From NCBI GenBank assembly GCA_002383405.1, contig DFYS01000131.1, forward strand, positions 1 through 23,151: DNA of 23,151 nucleotides. Direction: 5' to 3'. Shown piece after piece: positions 17,547 to 23,151 of this stretch. A model generated the notes under the pieces. That model was given only the letters and a program-made list of their open reading frames with translations, had not been told where the DNA came from and made no database searches. The translations under genes were made by a program, and so were the position numbers. Source of the stretch: Moorella sp. UBA4076. GTDB lineage: Bacteria > Bacillota > DSM-521 > Neomoorellales > Neomoorellaceae. The first letter of the stretch is position 1, and the number at the start of each line of letters is the position of its first letter.

Positions 17547-19748
17547 TTAAGCGACTGTTGCCCGGCAGACTATGTTACCCCGGTAGATAACGCCATAAGT
17601 ATAAATAGTACATTCATCTGGACTTTCTAAACGCAGGTGCTGATGGCGCTCAGGGACAAACTTGACCTTTGCTCCCCGCCGGGCTTCAACCGGTGTTAAA
17701 CCCAGCCCGGTCAGGAGCCGCAGATACATTTGATCAAAGGGGACCGCCAGGATACCCGCGTCTGAGAGGTAGATAAAGAAATCCTCAAACTGGTTATGTG
17801 TATAGCGTCCTACATCCTTAGTAATACTCTCTTCCAGGGTTTCCAGGTAACTTTGTAAGATGCTGTAGCGAAATTTAATCTTCTGGTATCTAGTAAAAGG
17901 GGATGCCTCTATCTCTATAGCTTCCTGCAGGTCCCTGACGTATTGCTCTAATTCGCCCCGCCTAACACTCTCCAGTTTATTTATTGCGGTTAAGTAACCC
18001 TGGAGATAACGACGTAAATAGCGTGTTGCTTCATCGGCCTCATTTACTGCTTGTTGTCCGGCTTCTACCTCCCTGGCAAACGTATTTATTTCGCACCAAA
18101 TCCTCTCCCATTCCCTGTTCATCCGCTCTTTACCATTGCGACACAGGTCTTCAAATTTACCGCTAAGATCCTTTAATGGTGTTGCTAGCAGCGAACTGAA
18201 TATAGCTTGATGCTCTGCAGGCAGCTGTTGGAGCCAATCTTGCGTAGGTACGTGGCGGTAAGCCAGCTCATTTAAAGTACAGGTAAGGTTAACTGCTACT
18301 GCAACTATTTTTAAGAAGGCCTCCTGGGCCAACCCTGCAGTAGTATTTATATCCAGGGTTTGCCACAGGGCACCGGCTGGGGGGCATCCCTTATCTGACA
18401 AGTTTCTCCTGATCAATTCCTCTGCCAATGCTTTCGCTAGCTCAGTTCCAGGAAACTCTGCGATGAGGGTTTTGATCTGAGGTTCCGGCAGGGATGGTAT
18501 GTACGGCAGCCAGACGTCATTTATTACTTGTTCCCCGCCTGGTTTAAGCAGTTGTTGGCTGAGTCGTATTAAAAAGGGGCTTATGTTGGCTTCCTCGGAG
18601 GTATGATTTAGCAGGGCTTTGAGCAAGTGGATGATTATAGGTTGAGATTTCGCTACTCTTGCTAATTTGAGCAGCGCTTCCTTTTGCTGTTGGGATAAAT
18701 CTTGCTCCCGGAGTATCCCTGTTTTACTTAAAGTTGCCAGAAGGTCAAGGCTGGTATTGTCGATTTTCAGCTTTTCTTGACAAAAATCGGCAGCGAAGCG
18801 ATGCATTAAATCGCGCCGTGAAATTAATAATTGAGGAAGATATTTATTAGCCAGCATGGCAGCTGACAAAGCCACGCGTGGCTCCGCTTGTAACAAATCG
18901 CGAATTACATTCTCTTTTACTTGAATACGGTCACCCAATAGCTTGAGGATCTCGATTTTATGATTGGCTTTTAATGATTTGGTTTCCAGCAGGGCCTCCC
19001 AGGCATCAGTGCTTACTAAAGGTTGGAGTTGTTCTATATACCTTCGCGACAATCTTAATCCTTTAGCCAGGGTTTCTCGCTCATCGGGCGATAAAGCAGG
19101 GGCGGCGGCAATAAAGCAAGTGGTTTCATGCCGATTCTTCCTGAACTGCTGATATAACCCTGACACTCTTTCTGGCTGGTTGGCATATTGCTTTAAAAGT
19201 GCCACCTGTTCTTTTAGCTCAAGATAAGGTAAAATCTTTGCCTGGTCTGCAAATGATATGTCTTGACAATTAAATGCATCCTGTACCAGAGCATGTAATA
19301 GCTCTTTTGGTCCTGCTTCCTTACTCTTACTTGCAGCTAGTAAGGAAAGAGACGCTTCTAACGACAGCGAATCCCGAAACACTTGCTTAATTTCCTGCCG
19401 TATTGCCGCAGGGGCATCATGGTAAAGACGAGCCAGACCTGCCAGATTATCCCGGGCAGGCCTGCGCGCAACATAAGCAGTAAGTACCTTAATGGCGTTG
19501 GCATTCCTGAGATCAAAAAAACTATCCGTCAAAGGTTTATCCTGAAGTCCTGGTTCGATTTCCTTAAGGTATTCTTCTAGCCTGGCAGCCCAGTTAAGGC
19601 TCTGGCTGGTATATCTCTCCTGCCAGGCTTCGTCGGAGATATACTGATTGGATTCGGAAGTAGTCCCAGCACGCCATTCTTTATAGTTTTTGCATCTTAA
19701 TACTGCGGCTTGCTTCAAGAAATCGCTATGCTCTTTTGGATTAGCCAA
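17547..19748 (-). CDS. 733-residue helical protein with coiled coil and GrpE-like tail, putative Hsp70 partner
   Basis: I do not recognise a named family. Residues about 60-530 are almost wholly helical, with short leucine-rich repeating helices like HEAT or armadillo solenoids. Residues about 535-650 are rich in heptad-like charged sequence (coiled coil: ESVRRGELEQYVRDLQEAIEIE and flanks). The last 45 residues read VKFVPERHQHL, a short acidic gap, then YTYGVIYRGNIVCRATVA. This recalls the beta-wing end of GrpE, where a GY-x-gR-x-LRPA-x-V strand closes the protein. A coiled coil before such a wing, directly upstream of an Hsp70 gene, suggests a dedicated nucleotide exchange factor. The start is a TTG with an AGGGGA site. 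The GrpE link is my inference and needs a structure-based test. Confidence 0.72.
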   Translation of the reverse strand: MANPKEHSDFLKQAAVLRCKNYKEWRAGTTSESNQYISDEAWQERYTSQSLNWAARLEEYLKEIEPGLQDKPLTDSFFDLRNANAIKVLTAYVARRPARDNLAGLARLYHDAPAAIRQEIKQVFRDSLSLEASLSLLAASKSKEAGPKELLHALVQDAFNCQDISFADQAKILPYLELKEQVALLKQYANQPERVSGLYQQFRKNRHETTCFIAAAPALSPDERETLAKGLRLSRRYIEQLQPLVSTDAWEALLETKSLKANHKIEILKLLGDRIQVKENVIRDLLQAEPRVALSAAMLANKYLPQLLISRRDLMHRFAADFCQEKLKIDNTSLDLLATLSKTGILREQDLSQQQKEALLKLARVAKSQPIIIHLLKALLNHTSEEANISPFLIRLSQQLLKPGGEQVINDVWLPYIPSLPEPQIKTLIAEFPGTELAKALAEELIRRNLSDKGCPPAGALWQTLDINTTAGLAQEAFLKIVAVAVNLTCTLNELAYRHVPTQDWLQQLPAEHQAIFSSLLATPLKDLSGKFEDLCRNGKERMNREWERIWCEINTFAREVEAGQQAVNEADEATRYLRRYLQGYLTAINKLESVRRGELEQYVRDLQEAIEIEASPFTRYQKIKFRYSILQSYLETLEESITKDVGRYTHNQFEDFFIYLSDAGILAVPFDQMYLRLLTGLGLTPVEARRGAKVKFVPERHQHLRLESPDECTIYTYGVIYRGNIVCRATVA

Positions 19749-19822
19749 ATATATCCCCTGCCAAGGTCAGTTTGTAGACAACAGTCTGCTATTATATTCT
19801 TGTATCTGCACTTAAATCCATA

Positions 19823-19862
19823 ATTCGCTATCGCTGCTTACTATTCGCTACTACTGCGGCGA
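19823..19862. repeat. Two imperfect 20-bp tandem copies
   Basis: ATTCGCTA is repeated at 19823-19830 and 19843-19850 in two 20-bp units, and CTGC recurs in both. They lie between the 733-residue gene and the macro-domain remnant. Two copies only, so this may be chance or slipped replication in decaying sequence. Confidence 0.3.
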
Positions 19863-19874
19863 ATCCTGCAGCCT

Positions 19875-19976
19875 TTACCAAAAAAGTCCATGTTTCGCGG
19901 TTTCAATCATGCGCCGCACTTCATTCCATGATAATCCACCATTGCCACATCCCAATGGTGGTATAGCGATCGAGCC
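19875..19976 (-). pseudogene. Remnant of a macro-domain protein (ADP-ribose binding)
   Basis: Reading leftward from 19976, an open stretch of 33 codons gives GSIAIPPLGCGNGGLSWNEV, then RRMIETAKHGLFW and a TAA. The pattern SIAIP-x-LGCGNGGL-x-W-x-xV is the ADP-ribose phosphate-loop region of macro domains of the TARG1/DarG type. A TAG sits directly before the first codon, and nothing macro-like was found to the right, so only this fragment remains. Whole genes of this type include DarG antitoxins of DarTG and ADP-ribosyl-glutamate hydrolases. It lies between the ZorD-like gene and the Hsp70 module, which fits a decayed defence region. Confidence 0.65.
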
Positions 19977-20073
19977 CTAACTATTCCGCCAGCCGTAACT
20001 CTATTTCCCCCCTGTTGCCGGGGCCGGCAGCCGCCCTTTGGGTGGGCCTGAAAATCCATCAGGTAAAATTACG

Positions 20074-20172
20074 CTATTTAGCTTCAGTTACCTTCCCTAT
20101 TCTAGTAAGAAAGTCGCCCAGGGCCTTTTTGGTGGTAGCCAAAAAGTAGTTAAAGCGCAAGGAGCCGATCAT
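20074..20172 (-). CDS. Possible 32-residue ORF or gene remnant
   Basis: An ATG at 20172 opens 32 codons (MIGSLRFNYFLATTKKALGD, then FLTRIGKVTEAK) ending in TAG. The sequence looks protein-like, with a short hydrophobic part and a basic amphipathic helix. There is no clear ribosome site and it is very short. It may be the end of a lost gene between the ZorD-like gene and the macro-domain remnant. The rest of the 434-base interval 19749-20182 holds only the macro remnant, the 20-bp repeats and no further recognisable gene. Confidence 0.25.
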   Translation of the reverse strand: MIGSLRFNYFLATTKKALGDFLTRIGKVTEAK

Positions 20173-20182
20173 AATAAGATTT

Positions 20183-22252
<2,070 letters not shown>

Positions 22253-22312
22253 CCGTTTCGCTCAGAGCCTCCTGCTGCTCGCCCGCACTGGTTTCGGCAT
22301 AAAATACGGGCT

Positions 22313-22660
22313 CTAGCCCAGGCCTAAAGTCAGGCCGACAAAGGTGCCCAGGATGCCGAAGCCGGTAAAAACCCCGGGGATGATATTAAAAAAACCGGTG
22401 TGGAGGCGGGGAACGATAATCGTGTTTTCGTTAAAGTACCACCTGGCTTCGGTGGTGCTATGGAGGAGGATCTGGCCGGAGGTATCCTGGGTTTTGATCA
22501 GGCTGCGAGCATAAGCTGACCATAAGGGACCTAAAAGATGCTCCATTTCCCGCGAAATTTCGTTGTAGGTCCCTCTAACTATCTGGGGGGTCTTGTCTAT
22601 TAAGTAATTTAAAACCGAACTTAGGGATTTGCGGCATGAACTCCAATTTTTATAGAAATC
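22313..22660 (-). pseudogene. zorA: zorA-like gene fragment (MotA/TolQ/ExbB-type proton channel), truncated at both ends
   Basis: An open frame of 115 codons runs from 22660 to a TAG at 22313. It reads FYKNWSSCRKSLSSVLNYLI, then TYNEISREMEHLLGPLWSAY and, after an FNENTIIVPRLHTGFF stretch, IIPGVFTGFGILGTFVGLTL. The last part, a hydrophobic helix with G-x-GILGTF-x-GLT-x-GL, is the signature of ZorA, the stator-like channel protein of Zorya systems. The preceding EY/W-rich and ST-x-A-x-x-F region also fits. The first methionine in frame is at 22546, but coding clearly extends upstream of it, up to the foot of the RNA hairpins at 22661, beyond which a TAG appears. The pore and all following zorA, and any zorB, are missing. 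It is almost surely not functional. Confidence 0.65.
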
Positions 22661-23062
22661 GCCTCTGAAAACCTACGGACTTGTGCCGTAGGATGAAAGA
22701 GGCATCGCCCGCAGGGCGATAAATGATTTGCAGAAGTATGTTCCCGTGGTATAATATTCTAAAGCTCTTTGACAATCAGTATGGGGTTGCAACGGGTCAA
22801 TGGGCCGTTGCGTAAAACTGATTCCCGATAGAGTCCGGTGCTTTTGACAAAAGCACGTATCTACGTAGCCTTATGGCGAAGTAGTAGATGCCCATGGACC
22901 GGGCCATCCGGCATTTGGGTTAACCTGGATGTCTGGATGTAGCGCATTGAGAGGGAGTAAGACCTGTCTTCAGGCAGGCGTCCCCCGTTGAAGTGCTGAT
23001 GACCGTTTGGGATACCCGGCTGCTTTTAAGAAGCCGCCGGGCTTGTCCCGGCGGAGGTTCAC
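22645..23062 (+). ncRNA. Putative OMEGA (omega) RNA of the IscB/HEARO type
   Basis: A dense run of perfect stems. The 5' stem has outer arms GCCTCT 22661-22666 with AGAGGC 22698-22703, and inner arms CCTACGG 22672-22678 with CCGTAGG 22686-22692. Then come ATCGCCC 22704-22710 with GGGCGAT 22714-22720; AATCAGT 22774-22780 with ACTGATT 22817-22823 enclosing GCAACGG 22789-22795 and CCGTTGC 22805-22811; GTGCTTTT 22838-22845 with AAAAGCAC 22849-22856; and ATCTAC 22859-22864 with GTAGAT 22884-22889. The 3' hairpin is CCGCCGGG 23034-23041 with CCCGGCGG 23047-23054, followed by GGTTCAC. The 5' stem, its CCGTAGG-x-TGAAAGAG strand and the final hairpin closely resemble the OgeuIscB omega RNA as I remember it. 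The 16 bases before the 5' stem (22645-22660) would be the guide. No protein gene is seen in it. Confidence 0.68.
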
Positions 23063-23151
23063 AATAAGATATCCCCCATACGATTATAAAACCGTTACGA
23101 TAATCCAGGCGGGGGTTAGTACCTTACGGCTTCAAAACTGCCATAAAAAAC
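22661..23151 (+). mobile_element. Left part of an IscB-type transposon or solitary omega RNA element inserted in zorA, running off the window
   Basis: The zorA-like frame ends abruptly at 22660/22661, exactly where the RNA structure begins. The zorA frame does not resume on the - strand in 23063-23151, so the element probably continues past the window. IscB genes usually begin a short way after the omega RNA; no iscB start is visible in the last 89 bases, although one + frame stays open to the edge. It could also be a stand-alone RNA element without a nuclease gene. Confidence 0.5.
22728..22755 (+). promoter_or_regulatory. Extended -10 promoter-like site inside the omega RNA element
   Basis: TGGTATAAT at 22747-22755 is a perfect TGn-TATAAT extended -10. 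A weak -35 (TTGCAG, 22728-22733) lies 16 bases upstream. A transcript starting near 22762 would contain most stems up to 23062 but not the 5' stem or the guide. It could instead drive a downstream nuclease gene. Chance occurrence in AT-rich sequence is possible. Confidence 0.35.

Noticed and set aside
22313..22546. Treating the 77-residue frame starting at the ATG at 22546 as a small intact membrane protein
   Set aside because: Coding-like sequence continues 38 codons upstream in the same frame and the C-terminus breaks off inside a conserved ZorA helix, so it is a fragment.
23020..23062. Right end of an IS200/IS605 element with TnpB-type omega RNA
   Set aside because: The final hairpin with GGTTCAC also fits TnpB ends, but no tnpB lies upstream on the + strand and the 5' stem fits IscB RNAs better. 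Kept as an alternative only.
23060..23151. Start of iscB inside the window
   Set aside because: One + frame is open to the edge, but it shows no start codon with a ribosome site and no IscB N-terminal motif.

Overview
The window looks like chromosome of a thermophilic, fairly GC-rich Bacillota of the Moorella type. This rests on the flavour of the proteins, frequent TTG starts and strong purine-rich ribosome binding sites; the organism is inferred and was not looked up. No rRNA, tRNA or CRISPR array was seen.

Left end (1-3344, + strand): a P2A (calcium-type) cation ATPase, open at the left window edge, followed by a small one-helix membrane protein resembling DUF5132. The convergent gap 3345-3581 holds two inverted repeats.

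Middle (3582-14867, - strand): one long collinear gene cluster for a nonulosonic acid of the legionaminic acid type. In transcription order it is legB, legC, legH, a PIG-L deacetylase, a three-part methyltransferase, an ATP-grasp ligase, a PHP hydrolase, legG, legI, ptmE and legF. The seven leg/ptm genes are enough to go from GlcNAc-1-phosphate to a CMP-activated legionaminic acid through nucleotide-linked (probably GDP-linked) sugars. The four extra genes lie in a visibly AT-rich block inside the cluster. They look like a tailoring cassette (deacetylate, ligate, methylate, hydrolyse) that would make a modified legionaminic acid or attach it to something unusual.

Right part (15224-22660, - strand): a decayed defence-type region. 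From upstream to downstream it holds the first part of a zorA-like (MotA/TolQ-type) gene, a large deletion or fusion point, a ZorD-like SNF2 helicase with an Mrr-like C-terminus and a damaged N-terminus, a remnant of a macro-domain gene, and an apparently intact three-gene module. That module is a 733-aa helical protein with a coiled coil and a GrpE-like tail, an atypical Hsp70, and a 107-aa unknown. The Hsp70 plus private exchange-factor-like partner is the best candidate here for an undescribed working system.

Right edge (22645-23151, + strand): a long series of perfect hairpins that I read as an OMEGA RNA of the IscB/HEARO type, at the left end of a transposon. The zorA-like reading frame stays open exactly up to the first base of this structure. 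The element therefore appears to have inserted into zorA, and the 16 bases in the guide position are zorA coding sequence. An iscB gene could start just past the window edge; none is visible inside it.
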